Assembly (NCBI RefSeq): GCF_030125375.1
Contig: NZ_JASJUU010000001.1
Coordinates: 1,409,354-1,473,353 of the forward strand
Source: Pseudoalteromonas umbrosa
GTDB lineage: Bacteria; Pseudomonadota; Gammaproteobacteria; Enterobacterales; Alteromonadaceae
Direction: 5' to 3'
Length of the DNA stretch: 64,000 nt
Shown: positions 8,168-17,788 of the stretch, in pieces
How positions within the stretch are numbered: the first letter of the stretch is position 1
How the letters are laid out: every line of letters begins with the position of its first letter
Position numbers and translations under genes: made by a program
Notes under the pieces: model-generated
The model's input: only the letters and a program-made list of their open reading frames with translations
Database searches by the model: none
What the model was told of the DNA's origin: nothing

Positions 8168-9700
8168 TTAATTACTATTTTGTCTAACCAATTGATCTAA
8201 AAAGCGTACACCCCAGCCTTGAGAACCTTTTGGTGCAACAGCAATCGGCTGATTTAACCAATCAACACCTGCAATATCTAAGTGCACCCATGGAACGTCT
8301 TTATCTACAAACGTCGCGACTACTGCTGCACCGATACTGGCACCTGGGTTACCTGCACCTGAGTTTTTAATATCTGCAATGTCTGACTTAATTTGCTTAA
8401 AGAAATTAGGATGCAGAGGCAGAGGCCAAACCGCTTCACCACTGGTTTCACCTACTTGCATCATATTTTGAGCAAGAGACCAATCTCGGGTAACCATGGC
8501 CGCATACTCATCGCTTAATGCTCTCGCAGCTGAGCCTGTCAACGTCGCAATGTTCACAAGCATTCTAGGTTTAAACTCATCTTGTGCATAACGTACTGCA
8601 TCGGCTAGCAGCAAACGTCCTTCCGCATCCGTTGAGATGATCTCAATCGTCGTACCTTGCATTGTCGTTAGTACATCACCTGGGCGAATTGCATCTTCTG
8701 CGGGCATATTTTCAGCAAGCGGCATCACACCAACAACGTTGACGTTTTCACCTCTGCTAGCCACTGCTAGCATTGTACCGGCAACCGCTGCAGCACCAGA
8801 AAGGTCCGATTTCATTTGCCACATGCCGCTATTTTTCTTCAAACTGATCCCGCCGGTATCAAATGTGATCCCTTTACCAACCAGTGTAATGGGCGCGTCT
8901 TTTTTGTTACCACCACGGTAGTTGATCACCAACATGCGTGGTTCATGGATAGAGCCTAAGCCAACACCTAAAATCGCGCCCATATTACGCTTTTTCATTT
9001 CTCTGACTTTCATCACCTTGATATCAACGTTATCGATATCATCGAAAGCATCTTTGACTCTGTCCACAAAGCTTTGCGGGTAAATGGATTTACCTGGCTC
9101 TGATGCCATATCACGGGTTAAGTGAACGCCTTGCACCATATACTTTAAATCGTCACTATATTTTTTTGTAGCTGCAGCGACGTTGCTACTATGAAGCACA
9201 AAGTTACGAGGTGAAGATTGCTTTGCTTGTGCTTTATATTTGTCAAAGTGATAATCGCGAAGGCCTGCGCCCATTGCTACCCAAGCTGAAGGGGTTGAAA
9301 CTTGCGTATTGAGCGCGTCAGTAATCACAGCATACTGAGCTTTGCCATTATCAGGAGTGCTCGCCGCTGCGTAGCCACCTAAGTCCTGCAGTTGAGCTTG
9401 TGTTAATGCATTAGAGCCAGTACCGATCACTGTGATTTGTGCAAAAGGCGCTAGACCATAAAACGTTTGCGTTTTACCAAATCCACTTTTAAAGCCAGCG
9501 CTCTCAATTGCCCCCTGCAATTGACCATTTGTTTTTGTATTTACTTGCGCAGCAAGCCCGCTTAGTGAATTAGCGTTATCAACAAAAATGATTAAACGCT
9601 TGTTTTGCGTTAAGTCGAGTTTAGAGAATTGAATATTGGGTAGCGCGTGCGCCATGCTTGAAGCCAACATAGTCAGCGCAGCAAGTGTAAATTTGATCAT
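8168..9700 (-). CDS. Secreted M17-family leucyl aminopeptidase
   Basis: A metallo-aminopeptidase of about 510 residues. The M17 signature 'NTDAEGRLLLADAV' is complete. The metal/catalytic blocks 'LVGKGITFDTGGISLK' and 'MKSDLSGAAAVAGTM' are also present, giving the Lys, Asp, Arg and Glu residues of the two-zinc site. The ATG at 9700 was chosen because it opens a signal peptide (MIKFTLAALTMLASSMAHA); a longer frame from a TTG at 9757 would bury it. Unlike cytoplasmic PepA it is therefore exported to the periplasm or medium, probably to harvest amino acids from peptides. It is monocistronic, with a terminator-like hairpin downstream. Confidence 0.93.
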   Translation of the reverse strand: MIKFTLAALTMLASSMAHALPNIQFSKLDLTQNKRLIIFVDNANSLSGLAAQVNTKTNGQLQGAIESAGFKSGFGKTQTFYGLAPFAQITVIGTGSNALTQAQLQDLGGYAAASTPDNGKAQYAVITDALNTQVSTPSAWVAMGAGLRDYHFDKYKAQAKQSSPRNFVLHSSNVAAATKKYSDDLKYMVQGVHLTRDMASEPGKSIYPQSFVDRVKDAFDDIDNVDIKVMKVREMKKRNMGAILGVGLGSIHEPRMLVINYRGGNKKDAPITLVGKGITFDTGGISLKKNSGMWQMKSDLSGAAAVAGTMLAVASRGENVNVVGVMPLAENMPAEDAIRPGDVLTTMQGTTIEIISTDAEGRLLLADAVRYAQDEFKPRMLVNIATLTGSAARALSDEYAAMVTRDWSLAQNMMQVGETSGEAVWPLPLHPNFFKQIKSDIADIKNSGAGNPGASIGAAVVATFVDKDVPWVHLDIAGVDWLNQPIAVAPKGSQGWGVRFLDQLVRQNSN

Positions 9701-10067
9701 GCTATTAATCCGCTTAATTAAACCGATAACACTCAATAGTGTCGCTTTAAGAGCCAAAACCTTGATTAGCCCTGAGTATAGTCAAGGTTTAAGCGGTATG
9801 AACTCTACCTTGTATAAGTGAATGTAACTATTTGTTATCGATGAGTTTAAGCAAAAACGCTGTGTATGGATGAGGAACGTGATAAAAGGCTTAGATATAA
9901 GAGGTATCGATTCTCTTAAATCGTGGCATAAATAGATAGATGACAATCGCTTCGCTCTACTTTGAACCTCGACTACTTTTAATTTGGTCTATTTTTTTAG
10001 CCTCTTGTCTAACATCTAAAAGTTTCTTATATTTGGAACGGTATTATCTAACCCAAGGAAAATAATA
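9701..10067. other. Divergent intergenic region between the aminopeptidase and FG-GAP genes
   Basis: 367 bases that must hold both promoters. The AAGGAAA ribosome site at about 10055-10061 serves the plus-strand gene. I see no repeat, hairpin or further gene. Confidence 0.4.
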
Positions 10068-11330
10068 ATGAAATCGGGTGCTCTACTTAAAGCTTTATCT
10101 TGTCTTACTCTACTTATGGCCTCTCATGGCGAAGCTAATCAACAAAAACTCTTACCTCATGACGGCAAAGCCGAAGACAGTTTTGGATTTAGTGTTGCTG
10201 TAGACGGAACAACCGCTCTGGTCGGTGCCTTTAAGGCGGATACGAAAACAATTCAAAATGCAGGGGCTGCCTATGTGTACGCACTTGGTAGCAATGGCTG
10301 GTACCAACAAGCAAAACTGATAGCAGAACCAGCCTTTAGCGAAGACACTCTTGGTGGTAATGTGGCACTGAAAAATAACATGGCCATATTGGGTGTATCA
10401 AGAAGGGATAGTCGAGGAAAAGACTCTGGCGCCGTCGTCGTGTTTGAAAAACAAGCCGAAGCTTGGACACAAAAGCAAATTTTAACCGCCATTGATGGCA
10501 AGGCTGGCGATGTCTTTGGACAAAGCATTGCACTTACTGAACGATTTTTAGTTATTGGTGCCCCCCACAGCGATGCTCCACATAAAGACTCTGGGTCAGC
10601 TTATGTATATACTCGCGAAAATGGCGCTTGGCAGTATCAAGCAAAACTTACTGCCAAAGACGGTGCAGAGGATGATTTATTTGGTATTAGTGTGGCGATT
10701 GATGGCAATACCATACTTGTCGGTGCAGATCTACACGATGAAATTGCACAAGAGGCCGGTGCAGTTTACGCCTATGAATTTGATGGTAAACAATGGCAGC
10801 AACAAGCCAAACTGATGGCAAAAGATGGCGGACATACAGATATCTTCGGGGTGAGAGTTGCTCTACAAGGCAACACGGCATTAATCTCAGCCAGAAGAGA
10901 CGATATTGACGGTGTGGGTGTTGATGCAGGATCGGCGTATATTTTTGAGCGTACTGATGGGAAGTGGGCGCAAACACAAAAACTAGTTGCACCCGATGCT
11001 CATGCAGATGACCGATTTGCACGTGGCGTTACACTCTCCAAAGACACCGCCTTAATCAGCGCCATGCACCATGACGCCAACGGCAGCAATGCAGGTGCTG
11101 TTTATGTGTATAAAAAGCATCTTGGTCAGTGGCACTATACATCAAAAATCGTCGCTAAAGATGGAAAAGCCGATGATAAATTTGGCTGGAATCTGGCGCT
11201 ATCCAATCACCATGCCATCGTTGCCGCACCACTTCGCGATGATAATGGTAACTCCTCAGGGGCGGTATATATGTTGGATTTAGCTGGGAACGCGGCGATT
11301 GCGTCTAACTCCAGTGAAAAAATAAAGTAG
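10068..11330 (+). CDS. Secreted FG-GAP repeat protein (seven-bladed propeller)
   Basis: A 420-residue exported protein with a signal peptide (about 1-23). The rest is seven repeats of about 50-52 residues, each with a D-x-F-G-x-S-V-A-x-D-G-x-x-A-L-V-G-A-like opening, a D-rich loop, and a closing G-A-x-Y-V-Y strand (for example 'DSFGFSVAVDGTTALVGA', 'DLFGISVAIDGNTILVGA', 'DKFGWNLALSNHHAIVAA'). Seven units suggest a closed beta-propeller. FG-GAP proteins usually bind ligands or proteins at the cell surface, often with calcium; no enzyme motif is seen. Strong AAGGAAA ribosome site. Ends at a terminator. Confidence 0.9.
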   Translation: MKSGALLKALSCLTLLMASHGEANQQKLLPHDGKAEDSFGFSVAVDGTTALVGAFKADTKTIQNAGAAYVYALGSNGWYQQAKLIAEPAFSEDTLGGNVALKNNMAILGVSRRDSRGKDSGAVVVFEKQAEAWTQKQILTAIDGKAGDVFGQSIALTERFLVIGAPHSDAPHKDSGSAYVYTRENGAWQYQAKLTAKDGAEDDLFGISVAIDGNTILVGADLHDEIAQEAGAVYAYEFDGKQWQQQAKLMAKDGGHTDIFGVRVALQGNTALISARRDDIDGVGVDAGSAYIFERTDGKWAQTQKLVAPDAHADDRFARGVTLSKDTALISAMHHDANGSNAGAVYVYKKHLGQWHYTSKIVAKDGKADDKFGWNLALSNHHAIVAAPLRDDNGNSSGAVYMLDLAGNAAIASNSSEKIK

Positions 11331-11348
11331 CTCGCATACTCAAGTCAC

Positions 11349-11384
11349 TAAAAGACGATACACCTTAACGTGCTTCGTCTTTTA
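11349..11384 (+). terminator. Terminator after the FG-GAP gene
   Basis: Perfect 10-bp stem TAAAAGACGA / TCGTCTTTTA with a 16-base loop, 18 bases after the stop. The A-rich left arm and T-rich right arm allow termination on either strand. Confidence 0.7.
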
Positions 11385-11457
11385 ACAAAAATAATAGGGG
11401 TGCTGCTAATTTCCCCGAACCGGTTGTTGTATAAACTACTTCACTGCCCTGCCAAAT

Positions 11458-12405
11458 CTAAACCACATAATCAATCTGTTGTACTAGGCTTGGCTTACCC
11501 TGTTCGTCAAGATAAAAGCCTGATTTTCTGATTGCACCTTTCAGCTCGCCTTGCTCTCGAATATTCAGTGGAGTATCTGCATTTTGCAATCCAATGGCTC
11601 CAATGCTAGCCTCCGACAGTGTCACCAACTTATCTTCATCCTTGTTTTTTATCCACACTCTAAGACTATCAAACACCTCATCATTTTCATCAATAAAGCC
11701 GTTGCCGTCTTGGTCGTATTGGGCTAAATCAGCAAAGCCATTGCCACTTAACGCGCCAAACAGTTCAGTACCGTCGTCGATGCGTGAATTATTGTTCAAG
11801 TCCAGTGCCAAAAAACCATAGCCTTTTTTAAGATGTGAGAATGTATCTACTTTACCGTCGGCATCAATATCAAATTGCATCTGCTCACTATCTAACTCTA
11901 CCGCCTTATTGGTGAAGCTAATAATAAGCGGATCTTTCATATTAATATCTTCAATCGTGCGCTCGTAACTAGTGTGGGATTGTTCAAAGACAGACTTAAA
12001 TGCAAAAGCGATCTGCTCGCCGTTTTGAAGTGTAATTTGACCACCAACTTTAAATACATTGGACTGCTGCTCATGACTCAAACGCTCAACAATAACATGA
12101 GTTGGCTCGGGTTGCTCGGCATCTGCAGCTTCAGCCTCTGCTACATCCTTACCGATAGTGTCATCGTACCAACTTACCTCTTTTCCGGTTAGCTTCTGTA
12201 CTAGTAACTTAAGAATATACATCTTTGCATCATTGCCCATTTCCATGTCAATTGCTGCTTGATCAACCTTAGCAACTTCAGTATCAACCATGGGCAAAGC
12301 GCTTTGATCCTCTTCAGGTATCATGACTTCTGTACGCTGCTCACTGACGTGAAACTGACCTTCATGTTTGTTACGCAATTCAATTTGTGCACTTTCAATT
12401 TTCAT
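11458..12405 (-). CDS. EF-hand-type calcium-binding protein of unknown function
   Basis: About 315 residues. The start is set by a strong GGAGGAG ribosome site just before the ATG at 12405 rather than an earlier ATG at 12426. No signal peptide is visible. The first half is acidic and featureless. The second half has Asp-rich loops of the EF-hand or dockerin type: 'ALDLNNNSRIDDGTELFG', 'QYDQDGNGFIDENDEVFD' and 'NKDEDKLVTLSE'. This C-terminal layout (LDLNxNxxIDDGxELFG, then YDxDGNGxIDxxDxxF) is widespread in proteins annotated as calcium-binding or haemolysin-like in marine bacteria. I cannot assign an activity. It converges with the FG-GAP gene. Confidence 0.75.
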   Translation of the reverse strand: MKIESAQIELRNKHEGQFHVSEQRTEVMIPEEDQSALPMVDTEVAKVDQAAIDMEMGNDAKMYILKLLVQKLTGKEVSWYDDTIGKDVAEAEAADAEQPEPTHVIVERLSHEQQSNVFKVGGQITLQNGEQIAFAFKSVFEQSHTSYERTIEDINMKDPLIISFTNKAVELDSEQMQFDIDADGKVDTFSHLKKGYGFLALDLNNNSRIDDGTELFGALSGNGFADLAQYDQDGNGFIDENDEVFDSLRVWIKNKDEDKLVTLSEASIGAIGLQNADTPLNIREQGELKGAIRKSGFYLDEQGKPSLVQQIDYVV

Positions 12406-12524
12406 AGCTCCTCCAAGCCCATCCATGTAACTTGGTTATCGGCAAAAAAGTCTATACATTGAGCAGTAATTTATGATCGCAAAACAAAGAGCAATAGTTA
12501 CGTGAAACGTTAACGCAGCATCTC

Positions 12525-12561
12525 TCACTCACCCACTTTCGTAGTTTAGGAGGGTGAGTGA
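12525..12561 (-). terminator. Probable terminator of the beta-helix gene
   Basis: Perfect 10-bp stem TCACTCACCC / GGGTGAGTGA with a 17-base loop, located 9 bases beyond the stop codon on the minus strand. The run of T that would make it canonical is weak. Confidence 0.55.
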
Positions 12562-12569
12562 ATTTGCCT

Positions 12570-13838
12570 TTAATGCCTTAGTAAGACTGTGCTGGGCAAC
12601 ACAGGATCACAGTCATGGTAAACCTCACTACGGTAAGTGTGTGAAACACTATTAATGCAGTATCCATCTGCATAGTTTGTCGCACCTAAATGCGGGTTTT
12701 TAGCCTCCCCATAAATACGGTTACCACTGAAGTGGCTCAACCCTGAGCCAACCTGAAGTGAAAACTCATAGGTAAGCATACCTCTGGCTGTTATATGTGG
12801 GCTATGAATTGTAACTTGATTACCGCCAACATAATGCTCACCGATAGCTTGGATCCCTCTATAAGCCCTCTGTAACTCTATGACATTGCTTGAAATTATA
12901 TTTTCTGAGCATGGCGTCGAGTGGCAAAGTGAAAATATAGCTGATGAAGTAGTGCCTATTGTTTGGCGATCCACACTGTTACTTTGACCATTTGAAAAGA
13001 GGCGGTTGTAGTGAACATTGAAATTACTTGCTAAAAGCTTAATGCCATTATTACCAAAAGCATTAATTTCATTATCTGATATAACTCCATAATAACAACG
13101 ATCCACGCAGTCCATACTTTGTACGTAAATTGCGCTTGAATCTAAATAACCAAAAACGTCACGAATGGTATTTTTAGATACTTCTACCTGACCAGAAGCT
13201 GACCCGACTATAGATATTCCCCTGTGCGCCAAACGCCCTTCCCGCACAAGATCTACACCATTAAAATACCTATCAGAACTGGCGTCATACCCTCCAACTC
13301 TATCTATGAAATTATTGAAAATATGAATATTACGACTGTTTGTGATCTGAATCGCCCGAGCTGGGTAAATTTCTGAGTAATGCGTTATGGTGCCAGTTTT
13401 AAAATCAGTCCCTAAAAAACGACTGAATACCGAGTAAGAAATATCAATGCCATCCACACCTTGTACTTCTACGCCTTTTGTTGCTAAAAAGTCCCCATCA
13501 ATCACAACTTGCCTGATCTGGCTCCCACTGGCATTTTCGGTAAACTTGAGCATAGCAGCAGAATCAGCAAACTTACTTTTAGCAATAATCTGAGCGGTAT
13601 GCCCTATACCTTCAAATCGGACAGGTCTATCAATTATCAAGGGTTTGGTAATTAATATGGGTTGTCCACAGATATAAATATTACCTATCCCGCTATCGGC
13701 CAAAAAGCTTCTTAGCGCCTCTTCTTTAAGTTCGGGTGGATTGCTATCATCCCACCCCCAACATAAGTCTCCTCCGTGCCGCGCAAACACCGATACAGAT
13801 AAAAGTAGTAATACGATTCCAAAACATATTCTTTTCAT
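12570..13838 (-). CDS. Secreted right-handed parallel beta-helix protein
   Basis: 422 residues with a signal peptide (about 1-19, cleavage near FAR). The body shows serial beta-helix turns typical of pectate-lyase-like or NosD-like proteins, for instance 'IQITNSRNIHIFNNFIDRVG', 'GQVEVSKNTIRDVFGYLDSS', 'GVISDNEINAFGNNGIKLLA' and 'NIISSNVIELQRAYRGIQAI'. Such folds are found in polysaccharide lyases and epimerases and in surface adhesins. No catalytic residues can be pinned down, so a carbohydrate substrate is only a guess. AAGGGAC ribosome site; single-gene unit. Confidence 0.8.
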   Translation of the reverse strand: MKRICFGIVLLLLSVSVFARHGGDLCWGWDDSNPPELKEEALRSFLADSGIGNIYICGQPILITKPLIIDRPVRFEGIGHTAQIIAKSKFADSAAMLKFTENASGSQIRQVVIDGDFLATKGVEVQGVDGIDISYSVFSRFLGTDFKTGTITHYSEIYPARAIQITNSRNIHIFNNFIDRVGGYDASSDRYFNGVDLVREGRLAHRGISIVGSASGQVEVSKNTIRDVFGYLDSSAIYVQSMDCVDRCYYGVISDNEINAFGNNGIKLLASNFNVHYNRLFSNGQSNSVDRQTIGTTSSAIFSLCHSTPCSENIISSNVIELQRAYRGIQAIGEHYVGGNQVTIHSPHITARGMLTYEFSLQVGSGLSHFSGNRIYGEAKNPHLGATNYADGYCINSVSHTYRSEVYHDCDPVLPSTVLLRH

Positions 13839-14029
13839 TTTTGTCCCTTATGAAAAATAATGAGTCTGGTACTACTATCCGCTTTTTGATTCAATACAAA
13901 AAATAACCTCAAGCAAAAAGCAGATAATCCAGTCGACTGAATTAACTTGAGATATTCACCTTTTTAATCTACCAAGCTCAGCCCAGACATCGTTGTCAGG
14001 CCAAGGCTCAGCATTTTTACAGGTCGAAT

Positions 14030-15997
14030 TTATTGTTCTACTAACTTCACAATGATCTCCTCAAGGTAGTTAAGATACATATCCATATAAGTAACGCCAT
14101 TTTTATCATCTGATAGCCATGGGTTCATCAAAGTATGTCGTAAGACAAACAGTGCGTTATCTTGAAACTCAACCTGTTCAACATCTCTCACAAACGAGTG
14201 CGGATCAAGGCCAAGCTTAAAACATAAATTATGTGCGACTTTATCATTGATGTTTTTTCTAAAAATAGAAGTGTAAGAGCCAATAAACTCTTTGCTAAAC
14301 ATTGGCGTCGACTTCTCAATTTTAATGTGCTCAAACACTTTCCGTGTGAAGTCATTTAACACTCGTGTACTGGAGTTACCGGCGGGGTTAATGGCCAAGC
14401 AAATCAGATTTGTGTCAGGCTCTATGGGCGCGATCAAGGTCGCTTTGCCTGCCAGTTTTTCACTCAATGCTGCAATCTTATGGTAAAACACTTCTGTGGT
14501 GCGAATTGTGCTGGCAGGTAATTTGCCAAAGTGCTCAGCATTAAGTGGTAAAACATTTTGCGCCACATAACTTGCGGCTGCAGCAGCTCCCGGCTTTGAT
14601 CCTTCCATAATATACTGACCTAGCTGATTTAATTTAGGCTCAGGCTCAACAAATCGGTTCTTTTTATCAAATACATAGGCAGCTTCTTGCACCACAAACC
14701 CGCACATATTTTTGTTTCTCGCGATAAATGCACCGCTGCCAAATGGCATATAACCTAACTTATGCGGGTCAACCGTGATGGAGTCAGTTTCGCATAGCGC
14801 GGCAAATGCATTGTAGACTTTGGCTGATGGGAAATACTCAAACCCTGCTTTGACCGCTTCATGTTCGCGCATTCGATTGTTTTCATCTCTAAATACAGAC
14901 GACAAATAGCCACCCCATGCGGCATCCACGTGAATATAGTAATTCAGTCCCTCATCTCGGCTCATTTCATCACGCAAAGAGACGATGTCAGAGATGGGAT
15001 CAACGGTTCCAAACTCGGTAGTCCCCAAGACGCCAATTACCGCAAGTACAGTACGGTTTTCAGATTTGGCTTTTAGAAGCAACTGTTTTAGTGCCATCGG
15101 ATCTAAACGCATTTTTTCATCCGTTGGAACTTGCCATAGGTTTTTACTGCCTATGCCCAAAATCTTCATGGCTTTTATCCATGAATAGTGAGCAGTTGCA
15201 GGCACAAACACTACTGGCTGTTTTAAATCTTTATGTTGGTCAAAAAAGTCGATGTGACCTTGGTGCTCAATGCGCTGCTCTCTAAGTAACTCGATCAGCT
15301 CATCATATTTCTCATCACCCATGGCTTTGAGTTTATTTAAGCAATTGACACGAATTTGTACTACTTCATCAATCGAGAGATTCATTAACTCCCAAGTCGA
15401 CATGCCTTGCAATGAACGCCCTTGCCCATCTACAAAGTCAATATCTGCCAGCTCACCACAGCGCTTTACCGCCAGTGGATAGTATTTCACGGAGCGGAAC
15501 ATCCATAAGCTTTGATAGTTCGCCACCGTGCCACCTGAGGTTAAATGTCCCCAAGCCACTGCACCTTTGTCTGCATCTAAGTTGTAGCCAAACATTTCAG
15601 CTAATTTATTACCAACTTCTAATTCCATTTTAACGGTGACTGGCGCGGCTTCTTCTGTGACATTATTAGGGTTATACAGCGCTGTAATAAATTGCGCCAG
15701 CATTCCCGGCAACAGTAAATCCGATGCCATATGCCCAATGTAGCGAGGGTTTGAAAATGGCACTGATTGCTTTAAATCCGCACTTAACTTATGCAGTTCT
15801 TGCTTAGTTTTAGCCATGGTTTCTAGGTAGTGGGAAGATTGTTTTTCAATAATTGAGACTGGCGGTAAATCTTCTGGATGAAAACTACGTCGCCAATAAA
15901 CGTGGTCTCGAAAGAACTCTAAAAAGATATCTTCGAACTCGTGGTTATTTTCACCATAAGAGCCAAGAAAATAAGGAGAGAATAGGCTTATATCCAT
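14030..15997 (-). CDS. PLP-dependent group II decarboxylase, tyrosine-decarboxylase-like
   Basis: A 655-residue enzyme. The PLP Schiff-base Lys413 lies in 'SITVDPHKLGYMPFG'. Asp358 in 'YYIHVDAAWGGY' and His270 in 'PATAHYSWIKAMKILGIG' are the cofactor-contacting Asp and ring-stacking His of the family. The N-terminal 'RYIGHMASDLLLPGMLAQF' and the later 'YIMEGSKPGAAAAASYVA' blocks, and the length over 600, resemble bacterial tyrosine decarboxylases (Enterococcus and Lactobacillus TyrDC) more than the shorter glutamate or aspartate decarboxylases. It would release CO2 from an aromatic or acidic amino acid to form an amine. No antiporter gene is adjacent, unlike acid-resistance TyrDC operons, so the substrate is unproven. 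Confidence 0.85.
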   Translation of the reverse strand: MDISLFSPYFLGSYGENNHEFEDIFLEFFRDHVYWRRSFHPEDLPPVSIIEKQSSHYLETMAKTKQELHKLSADLKQSVPFSNPRYIGHMASDLLLPGMLAQFITALYNPNNVTEEAAPVTVKMELEVGNKLAEMFGYNLDADKGAVAWGHLTSGGTVANYQSLWMFRSVKYYPLAVKRCGELADIDFVDGQGRSLQGMSTWELMNLSIDEVVQIRVNCLNKLKAMGDEKYDELIELLREQRIEHQGHIDFFDQHKDLKQPVVFVPATAHYSWIKAMKILGIGSKNLWQVPTDEKMRLDPMALKQLLLKAKSENRTVLAVIGVLGTTEFGTVDPISDIVSLRDEMSRDEGLNYYIHVDAAWGGYLSSVFRDENNRMREHEAVKAGFEYFPSAKVYNAFAALCETDSITVDPHKLGYMPFGSGAFIARNKNMCGFVVQEAAYVFDKKNRFVEPEPKLNQLGQYIMEGSKPGAAAAASYVAQNVLPLNAEHFGKLPASTIRTTEVFYHKIAALSEKLAGKATLIAPIEPDTNLICLAINPAGNSSTRVLNDFTRKVFEHIKIEKSTPMFSKEFIGSYTSIFRKNINDKVAHNLCFKLGLDPHSFVRDVEQVEFQDNALFVLRHTLMNPWLSDDKNGVTYMDMYLNYLEEIIVKLVEQ

Positions 15998-16301
15998 GTT
16001 AGTTTACTCAGTCTGTATATTAAAACAATCATTCACCATGCCACCGCATTAATGCGCTCACATGCTGCTATCCTGTGCACTGTATACCGCTCATTTTTCC
16101 GTATAATTAGGGCAAAGCAATATATGAACGCATCAAGAATACGTTTCATAGACTCAGTAATTAATAAAAAATTTAATTGAAGTGTGTTTATTAAACAATG
16201 ATTTGAGGTAAAACAAACTTAAATACAAATAATGCGCTATTTTTTGGTATATGCCTATATTCGATGACCAGCTTAACGAAGTTCCCTCTTCGAGCCTGCA
16301 A
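15998..16301. other. Intergenic region upstream of the decarboxylase
   Basis: 304 AT-rich bases that must carry the decarboxylase promoter and the 3' flank of the VOC gene. No hairpin, repeat or small gene stands out. Confidence 0.35.
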
Positions 16302-16706
16302 TTATTTTTTTAGTTCTAACAAATCCCATTTGTTGCCATATAAATCTTCGAAAACCACGACGGTTGCGTACTGTTCAACTCTTGGCTCCTCATGAAACAC
16401 CACGCCATTGTCTTTCATAAGATTATAGTCACGCCAAAAGTCATTAGTTTGCAGGAACAAAAACACCCGTCCACCGCTTTGATTCCCTATCGCCTGACGT
16501 TGTTCATCATTGCTTGCTTTTGCCAACAGTAAATTAGTGCCATTTGAATTAGGAGGGGAAACCTGAACCCAACGTTTACCATCGCCTAAATCAGTGTCTT
16601 CAACTAATTCAAACTGTAATTTTTGTGTATAGAATTCAATGGCATCATCGTAACTTTCAACGACCAATGCAATGTTACCAATTTGCTGCTGTACTGATTG
16701 AATCAT
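16302..16706 (-). CDS. VOC-superfamily (glyoxalase/bleomycin-resistance-like) protein
   Basis: A single-domain vicinal-oxygen-chelate protein of about 134 residues. The N-terminal 'GNIALVVESYDDAIEFYTQK' and the C-terminal 'VVVFEDLYGNKWDLLEL' are the paired beta-alpha-beta-beta-beta modules of the family, and the final E-D-x-x-G-N-x-x-D-L-x-E is the usual metal-side strand. The ATG at 16706 was preferred over a GTG four codons upstream because a GGATAAG site falls just before it. The substrate is unknown; the family ranges from dioxygenases to drug-binding proteins. No neighbour gives a clue. Confidence 0.85.
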   Translation of the reverse strand: MIQSVQQQIGNIALVVESYDDAIEFYTQKLQFELVEDTDLGDGKRWVQVSPPNSNGTNLLLAKASNDEQRQAIGNQSGGRVFLFLQTNDFWRDYNLMKDNGVVFHEEPRVEQYATVVVFEDLYGNKWDLLELKK

Positions 16707-16938
16707 ACTCTTATCCACGAAAAAAAAACCAGTTTATACTAGAAATCACACAGACAATAAAGTCGCTCAAGATAAGGCGCGTAACACCTATCGGGACAGG
16801 TTAATTATTGATTAGCAATATCTTTGCTAAGTACATATTTAAAACTGGGTAAGACTTTACTTAACTAAGATCAAGCTATATCAGTTTTGGCGAAAGAAAT
16901 ATAATACCTTTTAATTCAAGTCGACTACTTTAGACCAT

Positions 16939-17499
16939 TTAATCAATATGTGCCTGATGCGCTAACCACTCCTCCCGAGCCACCCAATAACAAATATGAT
17001 TAACTCTACGGTCATACAAAAACTCAGCGTCAGGCTTGAACTCTTTGTGTACAAAACCTAATCGAAGTGCTATGTCCTGACTTTTGTAGTTGTGTTCTGC
17101 AATAGAGAGGGAAACTTTGTTAAGTGTTAAAGTTTCAAATGCATAGTCAATTAAGTGACTCACACATTGGGTTGCGACACCCTGCCCTTGATACTTTTTT
17201 GCAAGCCAGTAACCGATTGATGTACTTCCATTTATTTTATCTATGGGGTGGTATCCGCACATGCCTACCAAAGTATGATTTAAATATATCCCGCCCATCA
17301 AGCCAAGCCCATCATTCAATTGCTGGTGAGTTGTTTTTATGAATTCTTCTGAGTCGTGAACTGACTGGGTAAAATCAAGCCAAGGTAGCCACTGTTTTAG
17401 GTGCTGCCTGTTTTCATCAACGAGTGTAAATAACGTTGGGGCGTCAGACAGCGACAATAACTTCAAACAAATTTCATCATTTACTTCTAGTTTTACCAA
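16939..17499 (-). CDS. GNAT acetyltransferase, RimJ/RimL type
   Basis: 186 residues, starting at TTG behind an AGGAGTAAGG ribosome site. The opening 'LKLLSLSDAPTLFTLVDENRQHLKQWLPW' block, the acetyl-CoA binding loop 'KKYQGQGVATQCVSHLIDYA' (Q/R-x-x-G-x-A) and 'NYKSQDIALRLGF' are diagnostic of the RimL/YdaF group, which acetylates protein N-termini (ribosomal L12) or, in relatives, small amines. The true substrate cannot be read from sequence. Single-gene unit. Confidence 0.9.
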   Translation of the reverse strand: MVKLEVNDEICLKLLSLSDAPTLFTLVDENRQHLKQWLPWLDFTQSVHDSEEFIKTTHQQLNDGLGLMGGIYLNHTLVGMCGYHPIDKINGSTSIGYWLAKKYQGQGVATQCVSHLIDYAFETLTLNKVSLSIAEHNYKSQDIALRLGFVHKEFKPDAEFLYDRRVNHICYWVAREEWLAHQAHID

Positions 17500-17788
17500 G
17501 GCCTTACTCCTAAGTGTAAAATACTACAACAGGTGTTTTTGTGTGTTTTACTGTGCACCTTCACCCAGCTAACTATATTCTTGTAAAACGCAGTTTTTAG
17601 GTTAAATACAAGTTCTTTTGTAACTCCAAGTACCCATAACAAAAACTACCAACATATTCGTTGTTTGTGAAGTATCTACATAATTATTCTCAAAAAATAA
17701 AAAAACCAAATAATTAACATACTTTTAAACCCTCTTTGAACAACAAACAGGTAGACTATCATCAATTGCATTTTGTATTAGGTTAATA

